Assembly: GCF_949987515.2 (NCBI RefSeq)
Contig: NC_082703.1
Coordinates: 14,780,680-14,844,679 of the forward strand
Length of the DNA: 64,000 nucleotides
DNA from: Delphinus delphis
Lineage: Eukaryota; Chordata; Mammalia; Artiodactyla; Delphinidae
Reading direction: 5' to 3'
In this document: positions 32,726-45,345 of the stretch, one piece after another
Position numbering within the stretch: position 1 is the first letter of the stretch
Layout: each line of letters begins with the position of its first letter
Made by a program: the position numbers and the translations under genes
Notes under the pieces: generated by a model
What the model was told of the DNA's origin: nothing
The model's input: the letters and a program-made list of their open reading frames with translations, nothing else
Database searches by the model: none

Positions 32726-34565
32726 GGCTTTAGGTGAACATGGAATATGAAATGATAAGGTCACACATAAGTGTTTTGGTGTCCCAGAAGAAGTGAATAT
32801 AGAGAATGGAGCACAGAGGCAATGTCTGAGTTCATAGTGACTGAGGATTTTTCAGGACTGATGAAAGACATGAATTCATAAGCACAGGAGGCACACAGTA
32901 TACCAAGCAGAATAAATAGAAAGAAATCCACACCCAGACACCATTTAGTGAACCTACAGAATAGTATAAGAAGAAGCAATCTTAAAAGCACTTGAGAGAA
33001 AAGAGAGGTCACCTACAGAAAATGGCAATTAGTTTGATGGCATACTTCACGACAGCAAAAATGCAAGTCAGAGAACACTGGAATATGTTCAAGTTGAGAA
33101 ACACATAGCGAGAAAGAGAGAGAGAGAGAAGTTAACTATGAAGTATGTGCCCAGAAAAACAATCTTTTAAGAATGAAGATAAAAAACGTGTTCAGATAAA
33201 TAAGAATAGAGGCAGTTAACAACGAATACAACTTTACTAATGGAGATTTGGAAAGATATACTTAAAGAAAAGGGGGGGCTTCCCTGGTGGCGCAGTGGTT
33301 GAGAGTCAGCCTGCCGATGCAGGGGACACGGGTTCGTGCCCTGGTCCAGGAAGATCCCACATGCTGTGGAGCGGCTGGGCCCGTGAGCCATGGCCGCTGA
33401 GCCTGCGCGTCCAGAGCCTGTTGTTCCGCAACGGGAGAGGCCACAACAGTGAGAGGCCCGCGTACCGCAAAAAAAAAAAAAAAAGGGAAAATGACCTTAA
33501 AATCTGAGATTCAAGAAAGAATGGAGAGCAAAGAAAATGGTAAAATGCAGGTAAACTGGGAAAAAAACCCTTCTATGGAAAATAAAAATATTATTATTAA
33601 TAATAACAAGTTTAATTTGTGGATCTTAAAGAAAGACAATTCTAGAGACAACAATAAGTCAGGAAGGAATAACTGGAGTAGAGTATTCTAAGGTCCTTGT
33701 GTGTATTTACTGAGTATGCATAGCAAAATTTCAAGAACAATCTCTAGATTAGAAATGGTCCATTACTTCTAAATTAGTATAGGGAAAAGCTGGAATATGA
33801 AAACAAAGATTTTTAAATGTTTTGAGGCAAAAAAGGCAGAGCATAAAGACATAGGAGAGAGCAGGTCAAATGAAAAACACAAAATAAGGGGGCATATGTG
33901 TTCAAATATGTCAGTATTTATCAGTAATAATAATAATAAATATAAACGGTCTCAAGTTGCCACTTAAAAGCTGAAACTTATAGATTACACTGGTCTCCTA
34001 AAAATAAAAATCCAGCTATATATTGTTTATTTGAGCTACATTAAAAATTTTGGGACATGGAAAGGCTTAAAGTAAAAGCATAGAAAAGAATATACCAACC
34101 AAATACTAAGCAAAAAAAAAATTAGGGTAGCTACATAAATAGAAATAAAAGGCTTTAATCCAAAAAGGACTCTAAAAGGTGAAGAGTTACTGCATAGCAC
34201 TAAAAAGCTCATTTAATGAGGAAAATAAAGCGATTCTGAAGTTGTGTGCCTCTAGTAAAATAACCTCAAAATTTACAAAGCAAATATTGGTAGAATTAGA
34301 GGGAGAAACTGACAAATATCACATTGGTGAGAGATTTCAACAGACTTGAAACCTATTCCGGATAGGTTGAGCAGACAAAAAAAAAAAAAAGTAAAATAAG
34401 AAAGTTTTAATGACCACATATAGATATATCTGTACCCATCAGTAAGCACATATACATTCTCAACACTGCAATATTAAGACCAAACAAGCAAAACAAAACC
34501 ACTGACCATATAAATACTAAGCCATAATGCAAATCTCACATTTTAAAGAAGTGGTATCATATCAA
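32726..34565 (+). mobile_element. Ancient L1 body (L1M-like ORF2 region), degraded
   Basis: From about 33860 the sequence follows old L1 ORF2 order (caagttgccacttaaaagct, acatggaaaggcttaaagta, aaaagaatataccaaccaaa, aatattggtagaattagagg, tggtgagagatttcaacaga). It has multiple stops and indels and no functional frame. The part left of 33276 is less certain. A SINE at 33276-33484 interrupts it. Confidence 0.6.
33276..33484 (+). mobile_element. CHR-2-like short SINE
   Basis: Full-length: gggcttccctggtggcgcag through agaggcccgcgtaccgc and A16. Approximate duplications aaagaaaaggg / aaaaaagggaaaa flank it. Confidence 0.93.
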
Positions 34566-34569
34566 CTCC

Positions 34570-35105
34570 TGTGGTGGTTTTAAAACATGCCACAAAACCT
34601 TTTGCAATCCTCTCATCAGATGATGGAATCAGTGTCTCCTCTCCTGGAACCCAGGCAGTCCTTGTGACCTTCAATGACTAGAATGTGGCACAAGGGCTTC
34701 TCCTTTACTTCCAAGGTGGGTTAGAGAAGGTCATATAGCTTCAGCAAGTTTTTCTTGGACAGTTGCTCCCTCTGGAGTCTTCCACATAAGAAGTTTGGCT
34801 ACCCTGAGTCCCTAGAGCCTCCAAATGGAAAGGCCAGAGAGTGAGAGATGCCAGAGGAAATCCAGCTGTTTCAGCCCACAGCTGTTTTGAGTTTTCCCAG
34901 CCCAGGCACCAGTCATGTGAATGGAGATCCTAATTCCAGCTACCATCTGACTGCAACTGCCCGACAGACCCTGAGGAATGCCTAGGAATGCCTAGCTGAG
35001 TCCAGTCAACTCCCAGATCCATGAGGAAAATGCATAAGTGATTGCCATTATTCTATGCCCCTGTCTTGGGATAGTTTGTTATACAGAAATAGATAACCAG
35101 GACAG
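34570..35105 (+). mobile_element. MaLR-type (MLT1-like) solo LTR
   Basis: Begins tgtggtggttttaaaacatg and ends taaccaggaca. Internal landmarks are tcctctcctggaacccaggc, agtccttgtgacc and gtccagtcaactcccagatc. Layout and length (about 535 bp) match old MLT1 LTRs. No internal retroviral region accompanies it. Confidence 0.7.
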
Positions 35106-35376
35106 CCACATTCTCTGGCCAAAATGCAATTAAGTTAGAAATCAGTAATGTCAATACATATTTTAAATATTTTTACTTATAATTTAAAAAACTACTAAAT
35201 ATCTCATGATTCAAGAAGAAATTATACTAAAAAAATTTAATACTGAATGATAGTGAAAGTAATGCATATTTAAAAATGTGAAATATAATGGAAACCAGTA
35301 TTTGATGAAATATATAGCTAAATTATTTATATTAGCAAAGAAGAAAGGCTAAATATTAATTAAGCACCCAGTTTAT

Positions 35377-35761
35377 TTTTTTATTTAATAAATTTATTTA
35401 TTTTATTTTATTTTTGGCTGCGTTGGGTGTTTGTTGTTGCGCATAGGCTTTCTCTAGTTGCAGCGAGCAGGGGGCTACTCTTTGTTGCGGTTCACAGGCT
35501 TCTCATTGTGGTGGCTTCTCTTGTTGCAGAGCACGGGCTCTAGGTGCGCGGGTTTCAGTAGTTGCGGCACGCAGGCTCAGTAGTTGTGGCTTGCGGGCTC
35601 AGTAGTTGCCATGCGAGGGCTCTAGAGAGCAGGCTCAGTAGTTGTGTTGCACAGGGCTTAGTTGCTCTGTGGCATGTGGGTTCTTCCCGGACCAGGGCTC
35701 GAACCCGTGTCCCCTTTATTGGCAGGCGGATTCTTAACCACTGCACCACCAGGGAAGTCCC
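35377..35761 (-). mobile_element. CHR-1-like long SINE
   Basis: Complete minus-strand copy from tttggctgcgttgggtgttt to accagggaagtccc. It is flanked by a perfect 15-bp duplication aagcacccagtttat at 35362-35376 and 35762-35776. Confidence 0.96.
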
Positions 35762-35859
35762 AAGCACCCAGTTTATAAAAAGAACAAAAGAATGAACTCA
35801 AAGAAGGCAAAACAAAGGAATTAATAAAGAAAAGAGCACAAATTAATCAAATTAGAAGA

Positions 35860-36600
35860 TATGAAAGGCACGGAAAACAAATAGTGAATAAACACATGAC
35901 AAAATGCTTAAAGTAGTTAGCAATAAAAAAATGCAAGTCAAGACCATAATTAGCTACCACTTTACATGTACTAGATTTACAATGGAAAAGTCTGGCAATG
36001 CCAAGTGTTGGAAAGATGAGAACCCATATATATTGCTGGTTCAATCTCCTAGGAGAGCAATTTTACATTCATTTTAAAGCTGAATACTGACTATGCTATG
36101 ATCCAGTAATTCTTCTGCTCTGAGATTTGTTCCCTAGAGAAACTCTTGCATCTGTGCATCTAGAAAACTCAAGAATGCTTACAGTAACATTGTATTAGGA
36201 AAAGCTGGGAATAACCTAAATGTCCATCAACTGGAGAAGAGATCTTTTAAAATGGCGTATTTATACAGTGGAATATTACACAGCAGTGAAAACGAGTGAG
36301 CCGTAGCTACATGCAACAACACGGACAAATCTTTGAAACAATGTTGGGTAAAATATCAACATTAAAAATAAAGTGCTTACATGGTAAAAAAATTTCATAA
36401 AATATGAAGGGAATAATAAATTCAGCATTCGGGACTGTGATAGCCTCTGGGGTAAGGCAAGGAGATGAGCTAGGGAAGAGTGTATGGGTAGCTTTAACAG
36501 GAAAGGTAATTCTAGTTATTCAGTTGGGTTTTGGGTTAGTGGCTGCTATCTTATTATACTTTATAATTTATATTCACATATATTTTCTTGTTGGTATTAA
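35860..36600 (+). mobile_element. L1 ORF2 end and 3'UTR fragment
   Basis: Order matches L1: tgcaagtcaagaccataatt, ccaagtgttggaaagatgag, ttccctagagaaactcttgc, aaatgtccatcaactggaga, gtggaatattacacagcagt, caaatctttgaaacaatgtt. Then a 3'UTR-like gactgtgatagcctctgggg. Confidence 0.82.
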
Positions 36601-36654
36601 ATATTATGTAACTAAGATTTTAAAAGTGAAATAATCCTGGAGAAAGTTTGCTTA

Positions 36655-36865
36655 TTATAACGATAAGAAAATCAACTTTAGAGTCAAGGTCCAGATTTGA
36701 ATCCTGAAGGTGCCATTTATTTGCTGCTTTACCTTTTGGAAAAGTTACTTTATTTTCAAATCTTATTTTCCTTGTCCATGACATGGCAATAATAATACCT
36801 CCTTCGGTAGTTGCGAGGATTGAAATAGATTATGTTTATAAAGGGCTCAATATTTACTTATATAT
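36655..36865 (+). mobile_element. MIR SINE
   Basis: Forward MIR: tccagatttgaatcctgaag, ttaccttttggaaaagttac, atggcaataataatacctcc, tagttgcgaggattgaaata. Confidence 0.82.
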
Positions 36866-39570
36866 GAACTTATTAAGAAATAGGAACTGAAACCTTAACT
36901 CAAAATCTGTTTTGGGGGTATCTGTGTGTGTGTGTGTTTTATCTGTTCAAGCTTCTCAACCTACTATGATATTATTGTACTAGTTATCCTCTGTTGTAGT
37001 GTTATTATCGAAAAGTTCCAGAACTAGTGAATTAGTGATACTGAAAATAAAAACCATTAACTTTATAATATCTGAATTTATGTCATTCAAAGCAATCCCC
37101 TACACCTATTTCCTCCTTTTACCTTCATTTGCATTATGAAAAGGTAAATAATATTAATAATAACGATAATGATAATAGTACTAACAGTAATTTGACTCTG
37201 TAAAGGAACATCTACTTTCCAACGTTAAAATTTATTCCTATTACACAGCGTCTAAGACATGGGACTTGCATGCATGTTTATTTCAGTTCTATGTTTTTTT
37301 TAAAAAAATGTGTCATATTTCTATTGCTCATACTATTAGAATGTTTAAAGTTGGGAGGATAAAGTCCAAGATAGGGTTATGGAAAGGTTTCTAATACTCC
37401 TTAGCCCAGAGGTCCAGAGGGAAAAGCAAACCAGGAAATTGAATCTGGAAGTGACAGGACATTCCTGGTTAGTTTTGACTTAACCTGGTCCTAATCTATC
37501 CCTGCTCCGAAATGACACTTTGAAATCTGAATTGAATTTAGAAAGAATGAAAGAACACGATCAATGTGGTATAAATTTTAAATCTCTCTGGGATGATCAG
37601 TCTCATGCTAGGCAAAATGAGGGCAAGAGCTTTTATTAGCATCCTCTAAACAGTGTTAATTATGAATCTACCAGCTCGCAATTTATATATTTTTTCTTTA
37701 TTTGTCTCTTAGGGTGGGTTTGCGTGTCTGTGTCTAGGAGCTACACTTCAGTCAAAAAAATGTTTTTCCTCATGAGGTTATAATAGAAACTGAACACATC
37801 AGTCGAATCTCTGGGATTCTTGCTCAGAACTGAGCTTTTAAATAACAGTCTCAGTCTCCTGGGGGAGTGAGAGATCTAACCAAAAACCCTGACCTAAATA
37901 AATCTCCAGGGCAGAACTGAAGAATGGCAAACTTAGGGAAGCTAAATTAGTATGCATGGATTTTCTTTTCCCCTTTTCAAAATGAATGTAGTGCTTCTTG
38001 GTACTAACAGCTTTGTGACCCAAATTGTTCTATCCACACAGCTTTTATTCCATCACCAACCTCAAATCTTGGAATCAGAAACGGAAGTTCTTTCATGCTG
38101 ATTTTCAGATCTTGTGGCTCATGCTGACAATGTTTCATCTGGATATTCCACAACTAGGAAGAGGCAGAAGCCTTTACCTGAAAATTGCATGTGCGAAGGA
38201 GCAGATCTACTGCAACTGAGGCTAACGTTTAAATGGCGTTTGCTGGGATCCTCTGTGACTGAGAAAAGGAGGGTGTCAGGGATGCAGCACATCCACCTTA
38301 GGTTTCTAGGCCACTAACAGCCAAGCAGGGACTATAAGGAGAAACTTCAACTAAACCCTGAGTGTGTGTGTTTGTGTGCAGGTGACATGATACATAAATG
38401 GGGCACACACACGCTGGCATTTCTTCATAAAGGACTTAAGAGGGCTTTTCCTAAAGACTTAACCTTAAGCTTTTAGCCCTGATGCTCTCATTTCTCACTC
38501 TTCCAGGCATTTCCTGGAGAGCAAACACCCAGTTTGATCAGTAATAATGCGAATAATATTTTTTTATGATGCTGATTGGAAATCTCTCAGCAGAAACAAA
38601 GTACAGAAGGCACAGTCTTAATTCCTAGTCTCCTGACAAAGCTTAACTCAAACAAACTTTCAAAGCCCCTCCATTTGCACTTCCTCATTCATATCCCACC
38701 CAGGAATCAAGCTCTTTTTTCCCTAGCTTCTTGCTCATATATGAACCCTATTCTTTTCCTTTAATTGCCCTGAAATTCCAAAACAGTGCGACTAAGCTGA
38801 CCCATTACAGTCTAAGCATTAATAATCGCCTCATTTCCTACTCCCAGAACTCGCTCTGAAACAACCTCTTTCTTTCCTAGGGACAAACTATCTGACTCAA
38901 CTTCTTCTCTTGCCTCCTAGCCCTTTATTGAGGCAAAGACCAGATGACCGTTAGTTCGTAAAAATATTCATATTTGTCTTCTCTCCGTCTACTCCTCACC
39001 TCGTTCTACACAATCTGATCTGTGTCCTGCTTCCTGGCTCTATGCAGACCCAACTACAACTTCACACTCCCCAGACAAACACAGACAACAGTAATGTTAC
39101 TCTAGTGCTCTTTGATGGTGGATGACTTTTTCCTGCATCTTCAGAAAGGCAAAGAGATATGTAAACTCGGTCAGCCTTCCCACCAGCTGGAAGAACATCT
39201 GTAAGTAGGAAGGAATGAGATATAAACAAACTTACATTCCGACTGGCTGGGGCTGGAATAAAACAGGTGACTGTGAGGCCAAAGGCTCCATTAACAGTCA
39301 CCAGGGTCATCGGGCCTCTTGTTTGCACTTGGTTTGGGAAGGCTTGCCTAAGTGAATTACTCGAAAAGTCTGAAATTGAGACTCCATGCTGGTGGTAACC
39401 ACAACGCTTGTTTATAGAACTCTTCCAAAGGATGTAACAGGCATTTCCCAAGATCTGTCAGCACTGGGCCAGGATTAGATCAGCCATTTGTCTCTGAAGG
39501 GTGTAGTATTGGCCATGAGACCAACACCACCTAAATGTCTTTTGCAGTCTGGGGTGTATACATGTATGTA
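36866..39570. other. Unclassified spacer
   Basis: No exon recognised. A short (TG)n run lies at about 36923-36938. Sequence at 38030-38330 and 39060-39470 is relatively GC-balanced and could be single copy or very old repeat. Confidence 0.35.
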
Positions 39571-40200
39571 CAGTAAGTCCCCTACATATGAACCTTCAAG
39601 TTGTGAACTTTCAAAGATGCGAGCGTGCGTTTGCATGTCCAATCACGTAAGTTAGTTCACGTGTCTGGCGTACACTGTCACGTGCGTGCATCCTCTACAA
39701 GTGGTTGTGCTTTTGTGTACTGTACTGTACAGTACTGTATAGAGTACAGTAGTACAGTATCCTTATAAACAGTACTGAATCCAGCAAGGAACCAGAACCT
39801 GTGCCATCCGCGTCAGGCGTGAGGGAAATGGCAGCTCGCCCTCCGTCTCCTGTTGCTGATGATCCTTCAGCTCTACCATCCCCCACCTCCTCTCCCTCCT
39901 CCAGTCAGTAACTCTTCTTGCCTGTTCACTCGATGCCAGCCCCTGTATGCCAGCTGCTGTACTGTAATACTGTACTTTTCGAGGTACTGTACTGTAAGAT
40001 TAAAAACGTTTTCTTTATTTTTTGTGTGTTTGTTTTTTATGTATTATTTGGGTGAATAGAATTATAAACCTATTACATTACAGTACTATATAGCCGAATG
40101 TGTTAGTTGGGTACTTAGGCTGACTTTGTTGGACTTACGAACAAACTGGACTTACAAATGTGCTCTTGGAACAGAGCTCGTTTGTATGTAGGGGACTTTG
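39571..40200 (+). mobile_element. Internally deleted Tigger-type DNA transposon
   Basis: Terminal inverted repeats: cagtaagtcccctacatatg at 39571 and its inverse catatg-like gtatgtaggggactt near 40185-40198. Interior has many gtactgtac palindromic units. At 39796-39910 a short intact C-terminal frame (KEPEPVPSASGVREMA … PSSSQ, then taa) resembles the end of a Tigger/pogo-family transposase. The catalytic region is absent, so the element cannot move by itself. Confidence 0.85.
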
Positions 40201-40232
40201 TGTGTGTGTGTGTGTGTGTGTATGTGTGTGAA
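40199..40232 (+). repeat. (TG)n microsatellite
   Basis: About 30 bp of TG units at the right end of the Tigger element. Confidence 0.95.
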
Positions 40233-40339
40233 TATATATCCCCCCAACCCTCTTAGCAGCTTAAGAGAAACATATAGGAAAGACAGGACTATGGGTTGGG
40301 TCTGGGGAGGATCTTCTTTTATTACATACCATCTATTTT

Positions 40340-40600
40340 CAACAAACATTTTTTTTTAATTAGAAAAAGTTTAATTAATGAGTGTTTTCTTTTAAAATTC
40401 ATCTCACCCTACATGTAATCAAGGAGTCATAACCAAGGAGAACTGACAGAGAATAATAATTGTAATGGCTTGTCCAGCAGGCCCAATTATTCCTTTAAAG
40501 GTATGTTTCTTTCTTCTAATTACATTAGACAGTGATTGGAAGGATGGTAACTAATAATAAGGGTTTCATTGTCTCTCTTTTTTTCTTGGTCGCCCCTACT
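40340..40600. other. Homeodomain-motif-rich single-copy block
   Basis: Contains ttaattag, tttaattaatg, caattattcc and ctaattacatt within about 200 bp. A candidate regulatory block, or simply AT-rich DNA. Confidence 0.25.
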
Positions 40601-41444
40601 AATGACTTACTATATGGTCCTTTACAAGGAGCTCTGGAGGAACCCTGGTGTGGAACCCTGGTCATGTGGCTCACTGGGACAGACATGAGATTGTCAGACA
40701 CAGGACTGGCTGTAAACGAAAGGAGCCTGGGATGGCTTTAATATCCTGTGAGACAGAAGCATGACAGATTAGTGGGGAGCTCCTTCCTTCTCAGGAAACC
40801 AGGCCTCTGGCTATAGCTTTGTCTTAGCTCAGTCTTAGATCTTTATAAACACTTTCCCCTGAACTTTAAAGGACCCATGCTTTTCAGTAACAGTTTAATG
40901 CCCATGAAACAAAAACTCAGATAAAGGGTTCAAGCATAAAATCATATTGAAAGGTCTGATTTCTCAAGATACTTTCTATAAACTCAGACTTCACATCCAG
41001 AAAAAGATTTCAATAGCGAACTTTTTCACTAGAGAAAACGCCAGTCTTAAAAATGCTTGAGCCTTGGTACATGATTTTGAATCTCAATCGTTTTAAAGAA
41101 ATACAAAAACTTGCTCCACTAGGGACTGGTAGTCAAGGCCCTCTGTTAAGAGTCCTGGATAAGGGATGTTTAAAGATGGAGCAAGGCGGTTGTGAGGTAA
41201 TAACTAGAATTCCAGGGGTTGGAATCATATGATGATGAAATATCCAGGGAAGATGAATTGTAGAGAGGGGAATGTGAATCCTTATAAAACACGGATAAAG
41301 ATCTGTGGGTATATGTCTGACACAAAAGAAGACTTGAATATATAAAAACAAGCACATGATATTTACTTGGGGAGACTCAATATTTACATGTCAGTTCTCC
41401 CTTAATTAATCCATCAATTTAATGAAGTACCAATAAAAACAACA
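40601..41444. other. Unclassified spacer
   Basis: No exon or confidently named repeat. An L1-like snippet may lie near 41350-41440 (caatttaatgaagtaccaataa). Confidence 0.35.
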
Positions 41445-41700
41445 ACAGTATGTTTTAAGAGTAATGATCACTAATATGTATTACATGTTATGTCAAGTAC
41501 TTTGTACTTTCTGAGTGTTACATTTCTTAAATAGTTCAGTCCCTCAATAATCTTATGATTATTCGTTTCCTTATTTTATAAATGAAGAATTTAGGCAGAG
41601 TTTAAGCAACTTGCCTAAGGTCACACAGCCAGTAAGCAGTAGAACCGAGATTCTTAACCCAAGGGTTCAGGCTCTAGAACTTAACTGTCATCCATACTTT
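41445..41700 (-). mobile_element. MIR SINE
   Basis: Reverse-oriented, well preserved: gtcaagtactttgtactttc, ttattttataaatgaagaat, cttgcctaaggtcacacagc, agtagaaccgagattcttaa. Confidence 0.9.
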
Positions 41701-42620
41701 CAAGTCAATGGAACTGAATAGTGAGTCTAGAAATTGACTCAAATACAGGAATTTAGATGGTATTAAATGTAGCACTTCATAACAGGGGAGGAAACGATGG
41801 ATGATCATTCAATACCTAAAGTTGAGGTAAGTAGTCATCTGGAAACAAATAAAGTTGAACCCTAGCCCACTCTTTACTCCAAAGTATTTTTCAAATGTAT
41901 CGAAGATTTTAAAATGTAAAATGAAAAGAAAACCATCTGAAGAAAATCCGGGTGACTGAATGACAGGAGTCGGGGGAAGACGCTTAAATTTTATACTATT
42001 GGCATTTATTGTCCGTTAAAATTAATTACTTTAAAAGAGAAAGAAAAGAAAGTGGTAGGGCTGCCTAACTGTGTGTGTTTGTGTGTGTGTGTGTGTGGTG
42101 TGTATTAATGCTAGTGCTATTCAGACCTGCTCCTGAAGGAATAGATCTCTGGAGGTTTACCCAGAAAAAGCTGACTGTGTAATAATAAGTAATATTACTT
42201 AGTGTAATAATAAGTAATAGTCTTGTGTCTATTCCTATGGGATGTTATAGATGGCTCACTTTTTATACTTTCTTATTAATTGAACAGGATGAACTTTTCC
42301 TCCAGGTTACTGAATACAGTGTGTGAGTTGCTTTGACTGAGAGACAGTGCTAGAATTTGAGGCATGCTTTGGAGAAGTGCGGTGCCTATAAAAAGTGGCA
42401 ATTATGCCAGATTTTCTGCAGTATACATCCTGGTCCCCAAGACGTACTCTCAAAAGGCAGATAGTAGTCAGTCATTGCTAACCATAGTTGACAAGTTTGT
42501 GTGCTTTTCCTGACAGGCACTAATCATTCTTTTGGGTTCATTTGCAAGTTTTTCGGATAGAACACAACAATTCTGAGTTTATAAATATATATCCAAAAGA
42601 AATGACTCAGTAAATTCGAT
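41701..42620. other. Unclassified spacer with (TG)n
   Basis: An L1-like stretch lies at about 41700-42000 (gtcaatggaactgaatagtg, aaatgtatcgaagattttaa). A (TG)n microsatellite lies at about 42071-42104. No exon. Confidence 0.45.
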
Positions 42621-42639
42621 GGGTTTTAATGATGTCTCA

Positions 42640-42975
42640 AATAAACCTTAATTAAAGAATCTTCATTTAATGAAGTTACAGGTTGTTCTCCGTAAAGGAA
42701 GCAACGGTTTTAATTTGCATGGGATACGGAGGCAGCAGTGGGAAACAAGCTGAACTGTTCCCAGTCAAATATCAGTTTTATAAAAATCGGATTGATTGTA
42801 AGCTCTGATATGAAATGAAATGAATGTTGTATCTTTATTATGCGTAAGAAATGGCTGTATGCAACCACTTGGGGCCTCTTCATCAATTATCTGAAAAGCT
42901 TCTGCCATTTTTGCTGTGGGGAATTAGCTGGTAAGAGGAATTTGCTTTAAGCTTATGACCTAATCATAAGGCTTG
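42640..42975. promoter_or_regulatory. Candidate conserved enhancer-like block
   Basis: Repeat-free 330 bp with a perfect octamer atttgcat at 42713-42720, gaattagctgg and ttatgacctaatcataag. No codon structure. Enhancer role is inferred from composition and motifs only. Confidence 0.3.
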
Positions 42976-43039
42976 GAACTATGGGGCACTACACACTCAG
43001 GAATTTTCCTTCCCACTCTGTTGCCTTTGTACATTTTCC

Positions 43040-43580
43040 CTCTGCTGGGAATGTTCTGTTCTCTGCTTTAGCATTTTTAAAATTAATTCTTTATTACACA
43101 GTTACACGTACAGAGTGTGGAAAAAATAAACAATACAAATGATCAACAAAGAAAAATATAGAGAAGTAAGCACTATTAATATTTTAATACGTAGATAAGG
43201 GAACCCTATTACACTGTATCAATCTCTTTTCTGCAAATTGAAAAAAGGTGCATATACTATATGCTCCCATTTAGAAAATCAAATACAGAATCAAGTGAAC
43301 TCAAAAGTGAAACTCCCCCATTATTGAGGTAGCTAATATGGTTATTCAAATAATTTTCTATGCAATTACTAGTATGTTTTATATATTCTCTCTATATTTA
43401 CATAAACACATTATTTTTTGTTCACAAATTTCTATGTGAACTGTTCCACAACTTGCTTAAAAATATACATATACATATATATAATGTACATGTCTTCATG
43501 TCAATGGATATAGATGTACCCAATTTCTTTTAAAGTTTGTATAGAATTCTGTTATATGGCTATATCCTAATCATTTAACT
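43040..43580. mobile_element. Old L1-like fragment
   Basis: AT-rich, with words such as taattctttattacacagtt and tatttacataaacacattat, then ggctatatcctaatcattta. It resembles antisense 3'UTR of old L1s, but family and edges are uncertain. Confidence 0.45.
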
Positions 43581-43584
43581 AGCC

Positions 43585-43783
43585 CTTTTTAACTTATTTG
43601 GCTGCAGCGGGTCTTAGTTGCAGCACGCTGGATCTTTCATTGCAGCACCCGGCTCAGTAGTTGCAGCACAGGCTTAGTTGCTCTGTGGCATGTGGAATCT
43701 TAGTTCCTGGACCAGGGATCGAACCCGTGTCCCCTGCATTGGAAGGTGGATTTTTAACCACCTTCCAAAAAGGGAAGTCCCCC
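43585..43783 (-). mobile_element. CHR-like SINE, diverged and shortened
   Basis: Minus-strand copy: tttggctgcagcgggtctta at left, then gaacccgtgtcccctgcatt and aaaagggaagtcccc. The central repeats are deleted and the head is altered (accaccttccaaaaa). Confidence 0.8.
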
Positions 43784-44480
43784 AAAATGAAACATTTTTG
43801 AGTAGATGAAATGGAGACTAATCCTGTTTAATTTTTCATTCTGAATTCTAATTTTTAAGATTTAAAAAAAAGTAATATGCTCTCCTGATTTATTCTGAAT
43901 ATGGCATCCCTCCATTTTTGACTTTTCAAATTTGAGAAAATGTAATAATTTATTCTCCTGTTGCTTTGCTTAATCAGCAAGGAGAATCAACTCAGCAATC
44001 TAGCAAAGACGTGGCTACACTATTTAAGATGAATAATCTCTAAAATACAGTACTATTCTTTTCTACTGGAAAGTTAGTTTCAATGAACATATTGTTAAGC
44101 TCATTGGTGACCAACCACTCCAACCCTTACCTCAAGCTGTGTCTGAGAGCAAGTTCCTACCATCAATATGATGCCCCAAAGGCCATCCCGAAGGATCCAA
44201 GTTACAGTCACACAAAGGATACTGAGTGCATAGTTTTGTTCTGAATGTCTTCCCACTGTGCCCAATGATTACAAGGTTAGGAGGTTAAAGTGTGCTGGAT
44301 GCACCAGAGGCTTTTTATATATTAGGTCTAACTTTGCCTTACATTGTTCTGCCTTGTGAGACGCCCTGAGGAAAACTCTTCTCTTCCTTCCCACCACAGC
44401 CTAGAAAAACCCATCAGATATTTTCTCTCGGAAATTCTGACTCTTGAGTCATTGGTGGGCTATGTACTCACACACTTCCC
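43784..44480. other. Unclassified spacer
   Basis: No exon or named repeat. Confidence 0.4.
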
Positions 44481-45345
44481 ATCCCTTCCTTCCAGGGTTT
44501 AATCATAGTTGTTGGTTTGAAGGAGGAAAGGGTGGGTTCCCACATTTATAAACTCTAGAATGAGAGGTTATGAAAAGTCCAAATGTCGGTGTATCTGCTC
44601 TGGCTAAAGAGAATGTTTGCAACTCCAAAGTCAGGGATTTTAGGCGAAACGCTTGCTGAGAGAGCATCCCTGGGCAGGATGCTGCCAGCATGTAATAACT
44701 ATTACAAGATCTACTCAGGAGCAACCTGATGCTTCTCTCCCTTTGAAAGTGAAAACCTGGCTGAAGTCAATGTGTATTTTCAGAGAATACATTAGAGAGA
44801 GAAAGAATAGTTTCCTCCTATTGCCTTTCTGAGGGAATAACGAAAATGTCAGGATTCACTGCAGTGACTGGAATTTGATTACGAGACAGGAAGTGTAAAC
44901 AATTGTGTGAATGTTGCTCACGCAGAACCTTCAGACTGATTTACTGGGAGCTCTTTGGGACTTCTCAGGCACGTCACACTGACCTTACAAGCTCAATTCC
45001 TAAGTCAGAAGAGGCAGGGTGCTTCTCCACACTGTTACTTGCAAATTAAGTGCAGCTGCCCACTGCAACTACTTTCCCAGTTTTGGTAGAAACCATCCAG
45101 TAAGTTTGCAACACTTTGACAGATTAAGAACTCAGAGACTTAAGACTCTTTGGAGGTAAAAGAAAAAATGAAAACTTACATGCAACTTGAGGAGGTGGGG
45201 TTAGGGAAAGTGCATGAGTGGAAAGTGAAATTGAGCCTGGAGGAGTGCGGGAAAAGAAAATTCACCACTGAGAAGAAGGACATGTGTTTTTGCAGGACAG
45301 CCTGCTAGTAGTTAGCTCCAGAGGGAACAATAGGAATAAGTAGAG
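44481..45345. promoter_or_regulatory. Repeat-free block with an ETS/FOX-like site
   Basis: Single-copy-looking sequence. At 44886-44905 it holds acaggaagtgtaaacaattg, an ETS core (GGAA) followed closely by a forkhead core (TAAACA). A 73-codon minus-strand frame (44503-44724) lies nearby without recognisable homology. Regulatory function is an inference. Confidence 0.3.

Noticed and set aside
32468..32737. 89-codon plus-strand frame
   Set aside because: Lies wholly in L1 3'UTR sequence.
44503..44724. Possible alternative DLC1 first exon (73-codon minus frame)
   Set aside because: No recognised similarity to a known DLC1 N terminus, and no donor in the required phase could be established.
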